Shown in pieces: positions 37,701 to 46,836 of a stretch of DNA of 64,000 bases (position 1 is the stretch's first letter; each line of letters opens with the position of its first letter). The notes below the pieces were generated by a model, which did not search any database, was not told the DNA's origin, and saw only the letters and a list, made by a program, of their open reading frames with translations. The position numbers and the translations under genes are program-made. Origin of the DNA: Anaeromassilibacillus sp001305115 (GTDB taxonomy: Bacteria; Bacillota; Clostridia; Oscillospirales; Acutalibacteraceae); NCBI GenBank assembly GCA_042854365.1, contig AP031437.1, positions 2,108,001 to 2,172,000 on the forward strand. The letters run 5' to 3'.

Positions 37701-37940
37701 GGTTGCCCAATTAAATGGCCCGTGTCTTTTGCACACCCTCCAGCATTTAGCCAATGGTTGCCGCGCAATGCAGTTTCACATTCTGACCCGGCAGGGTGGT
37801 GTAAACGCCTGTGCTCCGGCCCAGTGGACGCACAGCGTCTTCCGCGCCTGCGGCGTCTCCTGCGCAAGCTTTCTGCTATCGGCTGCCGGGTGCTTGATCG
37901 AATATGTACACGTTTATACCTTGCATAAATTGCCCGGCGT
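34745..37940. repeat. Repeat array of orphan 3' gene ends, copy 2 (downstream of the GH127 gene)
   Basis: No real gene. Three layers are seen. (1) 34,745-35,060 repeats the block at 28,790-29,100 (terminator hairpin, TTGTCCGGCCTA, GTGCAATGCA). (2) 35,060-36,000 is a decayed tandem array with the marker CTATTGACCGTCCAA or variants at 35,155, 35,340, 35,532 and 35,710 (spacing 185, 192, 178). (3) 36,950-37,940 contains fresh copies of the enzyme tail (minus strand VYTTLPGQ ... stop) at about 36,951-37,021, 37,359-37,431 and 37,755-37,826, each with one of two types of 3' flank, and two copies of the GH43 terminator hairpin. A further decayed tail is at about 36,148-36,240. Confidence 0.8.
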
Positions 37941-40900
37941 TCAGCCAATGGTTACCGTGCAATGCAGCTTCGCATTCTGGCACGGAAGTGTAGTGTAAAC
38001 GCCTGTGCTCTGGCCCGGTGTGCCAACTGCATAAACTCTGTAGTAGTAGTCATTGCCGATCTGGGACACAAACTGCGTCTTCAGAATGCTTCCGTTGCCC
38101 ACTGTGAAGCTCGGCGCCAGTCCGTTTCCATTGACTACGGTCATCTTGAAGGTGTACATGCTTCCTCTGTTCAGCGTGATGGCATTTGCCGCATCACTGC
38201 GCACGCTTGCCGCTGCACTCTGGCTTGCGGAAACTACACCCGCTGCTCCATATGTGTTGCTTACATTTCTCGATGTGGAGCCGCTCTTCTTCGCTGTCGT
38301 CGTCTTTGTCTCCAGGTTCTGGATGCTTGCTTCCAGTGCTTCTACGGCACTCTTGACCTCTTCTTCGGTCGCTGCCTCATTGTTCAACACAACCTTTGCG
38401 TTGCTCAATGCCTTCTGCATCGCTGCCACGCTCTTTGCTGTGTACTTGCTGGTGTTCACTGCCTCTGCTTTTCCAATCAGGTCTTTCAAAGCGTCCTTGT
38501 TCGGAATCATACGCAGTGCTGTAATCGCATTGAGCAGTTCTTCGGCCTTCTCATCCACTGCCTCCTGGGTTGCATTGTCATTTTCCAACAGAGTTTCTGC
38601 ATCGCCTAGGATGGTTTTAAAGGTAGCCCATGTTTCATCCTGGATGTACTTCGAAGCATTTTCTACAATTTTCTTGCCTTCTGCTACCAAAGCTTCCAGA
38701 TCCGTCCTGTCTGCACGGAAGACCAGGTTGTCAAGCGCTTCATACAGCGCTTCTGCCGCTGCCTGGATGTCTGCTTCCAGTACTTCCTCGTCGTCCATCA
38801 GGTCCTCTGCCGCCTTGTATGCGTCGTCCAGTGCCTTTACGCTCTCCGGCGTGAAGTTCTCTCGATTGATGCTCTCTGCAATCTCCATCGGGATTTCCAG
38901 CTGGCTCTTGTCGCCCGCTGCAAAGCTCAGATACTGCAATGCCTCGATCAGCTCAAACATCGCATTGTTGATTTCATCCTGGCTTGCGGTCTTCTTTTCT
39001 TCGATCGCTTTCGCTGCCTGCAACGCATTCTCGTACTTCTTCTGTACCGACGGGACTGCCGCCTCTACCTGCGCTTTCACGTTCTCGCTCTCTGCGATTG
39101 TGATCACTTCGCGCAGATTTTCTTTATCTACGATCGTGAAGCCCAGTTCAATCGTGGTGTCTGCATTTGGCATTGCCAGGCTGTATACATACTCATTGAC
39201 ATCAAACGCCTCTACCGGCTCGCCATTGACTGTCACGCCTGCGATCTCTCTTCCTTCGACTCTCGGCTCAAAGGTCAGGTCGAGATTCGTGTTTGCCATC
39301 ACGACGTCTTTATATGCGCCGGTCAGGTTTGCAATCGTCTGCTCTTCCCCATCGATTGACAGCTTCACCGTTGTCGGGTAGCTTACTGTCAGGGTATGTT
39401 CGCTCGGAATCACCGGTTCGTCGGGAATATCCTCCGAGTTCGGCGTGGTCATCGCTGCATAGAGGATATTCTTTGCAACCCCTATCGCCATCTGTCTGGC
39501 ATCTTCCGGAAGCGCTTCTGCATCCGCGATGGCACGTTCCAGGCGTTCCAAACTGGTTTGTGTGAAGTTTGTGGTATCCGTTGCCTTGGCCTGCGCCAAG
39601 ATTTCTGCTAGTTTCTCACGATCCTCTGTCGTATCGGCCCGGAAATCGGTCCTAATTTCCAACTCTTCGGAAGTTGCGATCACTTGCTCATCCTTGAGAG
39701 CGACGAGCTTGACATAATAAGTTCCCGCTTCTGGAACGGTAAAGGCTACCTTATCCTTGGCATGGCTTCCATGATACCGGATATTGGTTTCTTCATGTGT
39801 ATATACACCGGGTTCTATACCATAGAGCACCTTGTAGCCATTTGCACCGGAATTCAACGGATAATAGGCCAGTAAGGTATTATATGCGGAAGTAATGTCC
39901 ACTTCCAAAATAATGGGCTTTTGCAGTTCTGTCAGTTCCTCGTCGTTCAAAGGCCGCACAAGAACATTGTCGACGTCAAAACTACGCTGATAACTCCGTA
40001 CACCAATCTTACCTGTCTGATAACGGCTATCAGCATCAGTCCATTGATGCACCAGTTTTCCGTCAATGTAGAACTGGAAGGTATCATGCCATACAATCAC
40101 TTGAAGGGTATAAGTTTTCCCAACTTCAAACTGGAAGCCTGCCTCCCTGGCGACTTGATGCCAGCTCCCATCACCATAACCCATGATCCAATAATCATGT
40201 CCTATGCCAAAATAATAACCATGGAAATTATCTGCACCGGAACCTTCGTTTGTGCTACGGAAGATGATTCCTGCGTTCTGATCGTTTTCCTGGGTTAAGG
40301 TAATGTCCGCCTTGACGACATAATCACTCCATGCATCATCCCCAGCCATTGCTTTGACATCGTCGTCCGTGCCAAAATGCATGACGCCGTCTGCAACCTG
40401 GATCTTATCGACCGTACCATGTTTGGTCCACACAGCATTGGAGGCATCCGCATCGGAAAAATCATCTGAGAAGTTTGCCTCTATATAAGGTGGATACTCA
40501 GATCCTGTTTGGCCGTCACCGTCCTCAAAGTCCGCAAAGACTTTCAGATCTTCTTCCGTCACCGGACGGACGTCAATTCCGTTGGCAGTAAATGCTTCCT
40601 TCCAGGAACGGAAGCCGACTGTTCCCACTGCATAACGGCTGTCGCGGAAACGATAGACAAGTTCATTATCGACATAAATCGCAAAATATTCACCGCGGGC
40701 AACCACCTTAATGGTATAGACCTGTCCTGCCTGGAAATCATGTGGAATCCCAATCAGCTGGTTCCAGCTTCCATTGGCAAAGCCTACGACGATCCCGTTC
40801 TTTCCAATACCTGCATAGTATCCATAGTACTCATCCGCGTTATTACCAAATTGGGTTCCACGGAAAATCAACCCAACATCCCGGAATTCATTTTTATCAA

Positions 40901-43748
40901 TTGTGACCTGTGCTTCAACAACATAGTCAGACCAATCATAGGCTTCTTCTAAGTCCAAAACTGCCTTAACACGTTCTCCCGAGCCAAAGTGAATCTGGGA
41001 CGCGCTGTCCGACACTTTTTGAATCTCCACCAATCCCTCTGGATCATACAGAAGCCAATCGCGTTCTGTCTCTTCTACTGTTCCAAATCCAGAATACGAA
41101 GCCTGAGGCACATTGGGATCTGGCTTTGAAATATCATCCGAACCCGGCTGAATAACGCACTCTTTCGCAGTCTCTTCCCCTTGAATCATCGCAGTGACCC
41201 GGACATAACAAGCTTTTGACTCATCAATCCCACGCAGGGTAATTGTTCCTGTTTCAAAGCCTGTGACCGTATTGGTATATGCGCCTTCCTGTGTACCATA
41301 TTCAACGCGGAACGGCGTTTCCTGTGCATCAAGATTGGTGATTACCGTCACAGTATCGTCTGAGCGCTTGGTATGTACAATCCGAATCTCGTCTACAGAG
41401 CGGCGAACTGGTACCACTTCCAGCTGATCGGCACGAGCATCCACTAAACGGATGTTGTTGTATTGACCAGCATCGAACCGGAGGTCTCCGGAAATCAAAC
41501 TCTTCAAATTTTCAACTGTTGCCGAACCGGTCGAGAGATCGATTTCTTGGGAGTACTTTCCATTGATTACCAGAAGTCCCTTTCCCTCCCCGCGAATTTG
41601 CAGGGTATAATCGCGCGCTTCAGGTACTACCACATTGTCAAATTCCTGATAGGTTGTTCCATGAACCGTGATTTCCTTTGAATCTACGGCGGCTGTCTTT
41701 ACGATGGTAGCAGAGGGTTCCCCTATCTTCGGAAAATGTGTGATGCGCAGTCGGCCACATCCATACGGAATCAACTCGATATCCTCCACCAGACTCTCGT
41801 CGTACGGGGTCGGTCCAAAGGGTTGTGGTCCAGCCATATTGCCATCCAAGGTCCAAGAGGGGATGATCTGGCCTTTGCCTTTTAAGGTAACCGGAGCATT
41901 GTCCACAGAAAAGGGTTGAAGCGCCACTTCATTCGTCTCAACGATTTCAAAACTTTCCTCCGGATTCTCGCGATTGACAACCAGGCCATAATTCCAGCGG
42001 CTAGCTGGATAGATTTCGCGCAATGGGGACTGCTCTTGATGCGCCTGTTGGATGTCGCGTGCGTCGTTGCTATCTTCTGTTCGCCAATCTTCTTCGATCT
42101 TAAGGCTGAAAATCAGAGGACCTTTTTCCACAGCAACCGAGTCGTTGTACCATGTTGAGGTTTCTAGTTCACTCGGAAGGCGCAAATCCACCTCGTCTCC
42201 TGCCTGCCAATCGCGTTTGATTGTATAATATTCACCGGTAATCACGCCTTCTTGTTCTTCTCCATTGACAGAGACTGCCGGGGCCTCACACCACTCTGGA
42301 ATACGCAGTTTTAATTCAAATTCTGCGGTTTCACCGTTATATGTCAGATGAACAGCATCCTTAAAAGGATAATCTGTTTCCTGAACAAATTTCGCTGTTT
42401 TTCCATCCGCTACCTTAGCTGTCACACTGTTCGGTCCATAGGCAACCAGTGCCAGTCCATTGTCCTCGGTCGCCATCCACATATTCTGGACAAATTTAGG
42501 CCAACCCATGTGACAATTCGGGAAACAGCATTCAAATCCCGCCGGAGCGCCGTAGGCAATATCGTCTCCATGGTCACAGTCGAATTCATGATACCCCACT
42601 GTGGAGATCACCTGGTTTTGCAGCTGATAGTAACACTGCCCGCTAAAATCGGGAGTAAAACAAGCGGGTAAAGAATTGTAGGCGAGGCGTTCCATATGGT
42701 CTGCTGTCCAGACATCCCCAAAGATACGTTCGGAGATTTCCGCAGTCAACAGGCCTTCCACCACGCTACACGTCTCAGTGCCGCGGGTGGAACGGTTGTC
42801 CCGTGCCGCTTCATCTGCATTGGGTTGATTGTCAATACGGCCGTGGTCTACGCTGTAGTTAAAAATACCATTGCGATAGGCTGTCTTGTCCGCCTCGTCA
42901 CGGCTCAGCTGATAGTAGACCGATGGAGTCTTCATCCCTTGTGTGGTATTTACAACATGTTCACGCACAGTCGTATTATTACATTTATCCTGCCAATCCC
43001 AAGACTGTTCATAAAGCATGGTTCCCAAGTCCAACAGCCACTGGCTCTCCTCCGGGTTGGACGGGTCATATACCTGGTTGTAGAACCAAAAGACACATTC
43101 GAGGTTATCTCCTCCACGTGCATCGCCCCAATCACTAAGCGGACGGTTTGGCAGTTCTTTTTCCTGATACCGATAATACTTTTCAAAAAATGGGAGCACT
43201 CGTTCATCCGGATTCCCCTGTTGTACTGTGGCCTCATAGTAGTCACGCATCCCCATCAGAGCAGGCATGCGCGACCACCAATTTTCTAAACTGCTATTCG
43301 GGCCAAAGGCACCGGATTCTGTTTGACTGCTGAGAATGGCCTCTACCCATTGCTGCACTTCCTCTTTCAAGGCCGCATCGTCTAGCGCATAAGCCAAAGC
43401 GACAAGCCCCCGGAAGAAATATGTCCCTTTCTCCCAGTTGTCTCCGCTTTGATGGTTGAGCCATTCGCTGGTCTCATAGTTGTAATTGTTGAATTTCTTC
43501 ATGTTGCCGGTCAGATTATCCTTTTGTAGCAAAAGCTGATTTTCCAACCAATCACGCGCCTTTACTGCCCCCAACGGTAATTGTACCAGTGGGGTTTCCA
43601 AAAGCTCTCCCTGGTTGGATACATAGTTTTGATTTCCTCTCCGGGAAGGCTCCTCTTTGGCGGAAACAGGCATCGCCATACTGCACAGCATCGAAACTGC
43701 TAAAACACAGGCTGAAACCCGCCGCCAAAGCTTTCCGGTTCGTTTCAT
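37941..43748 (-). CDS. Secreted GH127-family beta-L-arabinofuranosidase, multidomain
   Basis: 1935 residues from ATG 43748 (AGGAGG upstream). Signal peptide KRTGKLWRRVSACVLAVS with cleavage after SAK-like VSA. GH127 (DUF1680) alpha/alpha barrel and beta domain at about 50-640; the family's metal-site cysteines appear in GFECCFPNCHMGWPKFVQ (about 405-420), with upstream Glu candidates. After a beta region come two DUF1080/LamG-like jelly rolls (about 900-1060 and 1096-1266: DYVVEAQVTIDKNEF, DYVVKADITLTQEND), a fibronectin-like segment, FIVAR-like helices, a beta domain (1450-1540), further FIVAR repeats and the same C-terminal domain as the GH43 enzyme. GH127 enzymes remove beta-linked L-arabinofuranose, e.g. 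from hydroxyproline-rich plant glycoproteins. About 1.2 kb at the 3' end is shared with the neighbouring gene. Confidence 0.9.
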   Translation of the reverse strand: MKRTGKLWRRVSACVLAVSMLCSMAMPVSAKEEPSRRGNQNYVSNQGELLETPLVQLPLGAVKARDWLENQLLLQKDNLTGNMKKFNNYNYETSEWLNHQSGDNWEKGTYFFRGLVALAYALDDAALKEEVQQWVEAILSSQTESGAFGPNSSLENWWSRMPALMGMRDYYEATVQQGNPDERVLPFFEKYYRYQEKELPNRPLSDWGDARGGDNLECVFWFYNQVYDPSNPEESQWLLDLGTMLYEQSWDWQDKCNNTTVREHVVNTTQGMKTPSVYYQLSRDEADKTAYRNGIFNYSVDHGRIDNQPNADEAARDNRSTRGTETCSVVEGLLTAEISERIFGDVWTADHMERLAYNSLPACFTPDFSGQCYYQLQNQVISTVGYHEFDCDHGDDIAYGAPAGFECCFPNCHMGWPKFVQNMWMATEDNGLALVAYGPNSVTAKVADGKTAKFVQETDYPFKDAVHLTYNGETAEFELKLRIPEWCEAPAVSVNGEEQEGVITGEYYTIKRDWQAGDEVDLRLPSELETSTWYNDSVAVEKGPLIFSLKIEEDWRTEDSNDARDIQQAHQEQSPLREIYPASRWNYGLVVNRENPEESFEIVETNEVALQPFSVDNAPVTLKGKGQIIPSWTLDGNMAGPQPFGPTPYDESLVEDIELIPYGCGRLRITHFPKIGEPSATIVKTAAVDSKEITVHGTTYQEFDNVVVPEARDYTLQIRGEGKGLLVINGKYSQEIDLSTGSATVENLKSLISGDLRFDAGQYNNIRLVDARADQLEVVPVRRSVDEIRIVHTKRSDDTVTVITNLDAQETPFRVEYGTQEGAYTNTVTGFETGTITLRGIDESKACYVRVTAMIQGEETAKECVIQPGSDDISKPDPNVPQASYSGFGTVEETERDWLLYDPEGLVEIQKVSDSASQIHFGSGERVKAVLDLEEAYDWSDYVVEAQVTIDKNEFRDVGLIFRGTQFGNNADEYYGYYAGIGKNGIVVGFANGSWNQLIGIPHDFQAGQVYTIKVVARGEYFAIYVDNELVYRFRDSRYAVGTVGFRSWKEAFTANGIDVRPVTEEDLKVFADFEDGDGQTGSEYPPYIEANFSDDFSDADASNAVWTKHGTVDKIQVADGVMHFGTDDDVKAMAGDDAWSDYVVKADITLTQENDQNAGIIFRSTNEGSGADNFHGYYFGIGHDYWIMGYGDGSWHQVAREAGFQFEVGKTYTLQVIVWHDTFQFYIDGKLVHQWTDADSRYQTGKIGVRSYQRSFDVDNVLVRPLNDEELTELQKPIILEVDITSAYNTLLAYYPLNSGANGYKVLYGIEPGVYTHEETNIRYHGSHAKDKVAFTVPEAGTYYVKLVALKDEQVIATSEELEIRTDFRADTTEDREKLAEILAQAKATDTTNFTQTSLERLERAIADAEALPEDARQMAIGVAKNILYAAMTTPNSEDIPDEPVIPSEHTLTVSYPTTVKLSIDGEEQTIANLTGAYKDVVMANTNLDLTFEPRVEGREIAGVTVNGEPVEAFDVNEYVYSLAMPNADTTIELGFTIVDKENLREVITIAESENVKAQVEAAVPSVQKKYENALQAAKAIEEKKTASQDEINNAMFELIEALQYLSFAAGDKSQLEIPMEIAESINRENFTPESVKALDDAYKAAEDLMDDEEVLEADIQAAAEALYEALDNLVFRADRTDLEALVAEGKKIVENASKYIQDETWATFKTILGDAETLLENDNATQEAVDEKAEELLNAITALRMIPNKDALKDLIGKAEAVNTSKYTAKSVAAMQKALSNAKVVLNNEAATEEEVKSAVEALEASIQNLETKTTTAKKSGSTSRNVSNTYGAAGVVSASQSAAASVRSDAANAITLNRGSMYTFKMTVVNGNGLAPSFTVGNGSILKTQFVSQIGNDYYYRVYAVGTPGQSTGVYTTLPCQNAKLHCTVTIG

Positions 43749-45174
43749 AGAATTGACTCCTCCTATCCAGTCTGGCATCCTTTGGCCATTTTTACATTTA
43801 TCAGTATACCAAACTCATCTATGCAAGTATTTACAATTTTTCGATATAATTTTATATTTTTTTAATATTAATTCTAAAATTTATATTATTATCGCTCAAC
43901 GATACTTTTGTCGATAGCAATATATTTATAGAATAGTAACACTGTATTTGGTTGCCTTTATTTTTTATAATTTTTAATATCCATCAAAACAAGTATTCTT
44001 TAATACCGTTCGATAAACAGCCGATAGCGCAAAAATTTTTATTTTAGCTGCTAACTTCTGTTTTCACAACATCTTGCAGGAAAATAATAGGCTTTTACTT
44101 TTGTACATTGTATCCGTTCAGCCTTTCTAGTGCTTAAACGCAAAAATACCACCTCAGATTTTCTAAGGTGGTGTTTTATTCTCTCTATTTGCTTCTAGCT
44201 TTTGTTCGTAACTTTAACGGTATCGATCGATCTGGATTCCACCAAGCATCACCAGAATAATTTTTCCAGTCTATTTTCCAATGGTCCACTTGTTCGTATT
44301 GTTCTACTCCACATGTTCATGCCAATCGGATGCAATCCAGGTTTTACCCGATTCTCCTGGCGTCTCACTAGCGGACCCATACGCTTGTGTCTTCCATCCG
44401 ACATTTTCTCATCTAAAGGTTTCGGTCACGTCACCACAATTCATAAACTTGTCTAGGAAAACCATAATTTTTCCAAATCGCTGCATTCTGTAGAAAGACT
44501 CAATCCTATTTCAAACCCTGATTGACTGTATTGCTCCAACCTTTTTCCATAAAAAACTATCCATGATTTAGAATATCACGTTGAAGGCTCATATTCGCTA
44601 CGAGCATATAATCGTCTTTCAATGCCGTCCCATCTGGAACTCTCCAGGTGACAGACATCTTTGGGATTCTGCTTTTAATTCGTCAGGAATTCAATCGGTT
44701 AGTATATCAATCTGATAGGTATTGGTCTACGTTTTCTAAACGTTCACTTTTACTGATACAGACAACTCTTATATCAACAGGAATGGGGGCACTACTAGGG
44801 AAATTCAATATTTTCTTCTCTATAATATATCCTTTTGCTCCACACATTGTACACCCTTTCTGCCTCCCGTGGCTCTCTTCAAGCAGTTTGATAAAGACGC
44901 CACTAGTCGAATATATGTAACGAAACATATATGCTATTGCCCAAAATCAATTATCCGCATCTAGTATTATGAAACATATTTCATAACATTTTTTACCTTT
45001 TGCATATGAAGGATGACAAAATTCTGTTGTTGGATTAGAACTTAACCTTGCATTTCAATTTAAGCTCTAACTTATTGCATCCTTTGGATATACAATTTAA
45101 AACTTACTTTGATATTTAATCGTTTCCACAATATTGGGAATTATATAGAATTACATATAAATTTAAGCACAAAT
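43749..45174. other. AT-rich intergenic region with decayed coding traces, up to the mobile element
   Basis: The first ~350 bp are very AT-rich and are the likely control region of the GH127 gene. At 44,145-44,178 there is a terminator-like hairpin (ACCACCTCAGA / TCTAAGGTGGT, T-rich on the right). Between about 44,200 and 44,500 the minus strand carries protein-like text in two frames broken by stops (GWKTQAYGSASETPGES, then VDHWKIDWKNYSGDAWW), probably a dead small secreted-protein gene I do not recognise. I see no intact gene in the rest. Confidence 0.5.
44145..44178. terminator. Terminator-like hairpin
   Basis: AATACCACCT-C-AGA, TTT loop, TCT-A-AGGTGGT with GTTTTATT after it. It may belong to the decayed gene on its right (minus strand) or to nothing now active. 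Confidence 0.55.
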
Positions 45175-45212
45175 CAACGCGACATTTTCCAGCATGTTCC
45201 CATAACTTCCCG

Positions 45213-45256
45213 AAAGCCGGTGATGCCCGATTCCAAGGGCGTTCCCGGCTTTTTTG
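45213..45256. terminator. Terminator near the left end of the element
   Basis: AAAGCCGG (45,213-45,220) pairs with CCGGCTTT (45,245-45,252), with an inner GCCC/GGGC pair, followed by TTTTTTG. Oriented to stop plus-strand transcription entering the element. Confidence 0.7.
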
Positions 45257-45310
45257 CCTTTTGGGGAAGTTCCCGTATCTTGATGAATCCCGGCGCATCT
45301 TGATGGCCGT

Positions 45311-45347
45311 GAGTAGTAAAACGAGTAGTAAAACGCGTTTTTACTAC
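45311..45347. repeat. Candidate integrase arm-binding repeats at the element end
   Basis: GAGTAGTAAAAC occurs twice in perfect tandem (45,311-45,322 and 45,323-45,334), followed by an inverted copy TTTTACTAC (45,339-45,347) that overlaps the integrase stop codon. Tn916-type integrases bind short direct repeats near the element ends with their N-terminal domain; location and form fit, function is inferred. Confidence 0.5.
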
Positions 45348-46537
45348 ACCGCGACGCGTCGCATCTCCTCCGCAGCCGTGCAGCCGTCCATATGGGCGTA
45401 GTACCCGAGCGTCATCTTGATGTCCTTGTGGCCCATGATGTATTGCAGCGCCTTCGGGTTCATGCCCGCTTTCGCCATCTCCGTGCAGAACGTATGGCGT
45501 AGCGTGTGCGGTGTCATGTCCTTGGGAAGCGGCACTCCCCCGCCCTTCGTGTACTTGCGCCTCAGCCCCCTGAACACCCGGTCGTAATCACCGCCGACCC
45601 TCGGCAGCCCGTCCCTGTTGAGGAAGATGAAGCCCGTTCGCCCATCGACGCTCAGGGGCTTCGCCTTCGGCCTCGATGCCATGACATGCTCGAACGCGGC
45701 CATCACCTCGTCGGTCATGTAGATGTAGCGCTTGCCGCTCTCCGTCTTAGGCTCATCGACCCGGTATCCCCCGCCGACTGCGCGGGCGAGCTGGTGGTCC
45801 ACGAAAATCACCCTGTTCGTCAGGTCGATGTCCGTCTCGGTAAGTCCGCACATCTCCGATATGCGCAGCCCCGTCCCGAGGAGGATGACCACCTCGTCGA
45901 TGTACCTGTGGTAGACGGCATCCGACCGCATGAAACCGAGCAGCGCGTCCACCTGTTCCCGACTCAGCGGCTCCCTCTCCGTCACGTCCCTCTTGATGAC
46001 GGTCGCGAGCTTGAAATCGAACGGGTTCTTGCGTATGCAGTCATCGGCTATCGCCAAGTAGAACGCCGCCTTGAGCGAACGCTTGTGGTTGGAGATGGTG
46101 GAGTAGGCGAAGCCCTTGGACTTCATGCGCTGCGCCCATTCCTTCGCGTCGGACGGCTTCACGCCGCCTATCTCCCGCGAGCCTATCGCATCCTCGAAGA
46201 GGAGTCGCTTGAACTGCGCCCTCGACCTCTCCGTCCCCTCGCGCACGTCGAGGCGGCATCTCGTGAACTTCGCGTAGAGCTGGCTGACCGTCATCTTCTT
46301 GCCGATGGGGTCTATCCCGTTCTCAAGGTCACGGCGTATCTCGCGCTCCTTCTCGCGCAGCGGCTTGCACGGCCTCTTACCGGCAGGGAGCCTGTCGGTC
46401 TCCACCAGCCGCCATGAGTAGACGAACTTCGGTTTTTTGTCCCTGTCGATGTATTTGAAGACGTAGAGTCCGTTGGTCCTCTGGCTCTCGCCGGTGTTCA
46501 GTACCCTATTCCTGTTGTCCCGTCTTTTCTGTGACAT
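45344..46537 (-). CDS. int: Tn916-type tyrosine recombinase/integrase
   Basis: 397 residues, matching Tn916 Int (405). N-terminal arm-binding domain (residues 1-80, NGLYVFKYIDRDKKPKFVYSWRL), core-binding SAM-like domain (about 90-185), catalytic domain with the active-site Arg in LLGTGLRISEMCGLTETD, H-x2-R in PHTLRHTFCTEMAK and the nucleophile Tyr in MTLGYYAHMD. The enzyme excises and inserts the element. The ATG at 46537 has AAGGAG 12 nt upstream. The stop codon lies inside an inverted repeat that may be its own binding site. Xis is encoded upstream, separated by a strong hairpin. Confidence 0.95.
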   Translation of the reverse strand: MSQKRRDNRNRVLNTGESQRTNGLYVFKYIDRDKKPKFVYSWRLVETDRLPAGKRPCKPLREKEREIRRDLENGIDPIGKKMTVSQLYAKFTRCRLDVREGTERSRAQFKRLLFEDAIGSREIGGVKPSDAKEWAQRMKSKGFAYSTISNHKRSLKAAFYLAIADDCIRKNPFDFKLATVIKRDVTEREPLSREQVDALLGFMRSDAVYHRYIDEVVILLGTGLRISEMCGLTETDIDLTNRVIFVDHQLARAVGGGYRVDEPKTESGKRYIYMTDEVMAAFEHVMASRPKAKPLSVDGRTGFIFLNRDGLPRVGGDYDRVFRGLRRKYTKGGGVPLPKDMTPHTLRHTFCTEMAKAGMNPKALQYIMGHKDIKMTLGYYAHMDGCTAAEEMRRVAV

Positions 46538-46561
46538 CCATATATCGCTCCTTCCATATGG

Positions 46562-46612
46562 AAAGAGCCTTGGTATGCTACTTCCATTATAGCATATCCA
46601 AGGCTCTTTTTC
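46562..46612. terminator. Long hairpin between xis and int
   Basis: AAAGAGCCTTGG-x-ATGCTA pairs with TAGCAT-xx-CCAAGGCTCTTT, with a 9-10-nt loop and A/T-rich flanks. It may end or attenuate leftward transcription from xis into int. The loop contains TATAAT on the minus strand (46,586-46,591), without a fitting -35 box. Confidence 0.7.
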
Positions 46613-46617
46613 ATCCT

Positions 46618-46821
46618 CTAAATCACGTCCGTCGAGTCGATGAACCGCTCGAACGCCTTGCGTTTGACCTGAACGCGGTTGCCGTTCATCACCACCCAGT
46701 CAGGCGTCGGCAACTCCGAGGCAAGGCGGCGCAGCTTGCCCTCGCCTATGCGGAAGTACCTGGCCGCTTCCTCGATGGTGAGCGTGTACTTCTCCCATAC
46801 GGGTATGTCCTTCGCGCCCAT
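46618..46821 (-). CDS. xis: Excisionase, Tn916 Xis-type
   Basis: 67 residues, the same size as Tn916 Xis (67). It starts MGAKDIPVWEKYTLTIEEAARYF and shows a winged-helix/MerR-like HTH (TIEEAARYFRIGEGKLRRLA) followed by the VMNGNRVQVKRKAFERFID wing, where the pattern NG-x-x-x-x-KR-x-FE-x-F-ID is typical for these Xis proteins. It binds the element ends and directs Int toward excision. Encoded just upstream of int in the same direction. Confidence 0.92.
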   Translation of the reverse strand: MGAKDIPVWEKYTLTIEEAARYFRIGEGKLRRLASELPTPDWVVMNGNRVQVKRKAFERFIDSTDVI

Positions 46822-46836
46822 GCGCCCACCTCCTCA

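Noticed and set aside
38053..39381. 442-residue plus-strand frame, and its twin at 30,336-31,436
   Set aside because: Antisense to the FIVAR-rich ends of both enzymes; rich in S/A/L/F from reverse reading of Ala/Glu/Lys-rich helices. Both follow the true genes' codon periodicity.
44707..44928. 73-residue minus-strand frame with two cysteines
   Set aside because: No ribosome binding site, no recognisable domain, and it lies in AT-rich DNA without other signs of coding.
45506..46417. 303-residue plus-strand frame across int
   Set aside because: Antisense to the integrase, whose R, H-x2-R and Y motifs are intact on the minus strand.
46586..46591. TATAAT as an int promoter
   Set aside because: It lies in a hairpin loop and the hexamer 17 bp upstream (ATGAAA) is not a -35 box; kept only as a remark.
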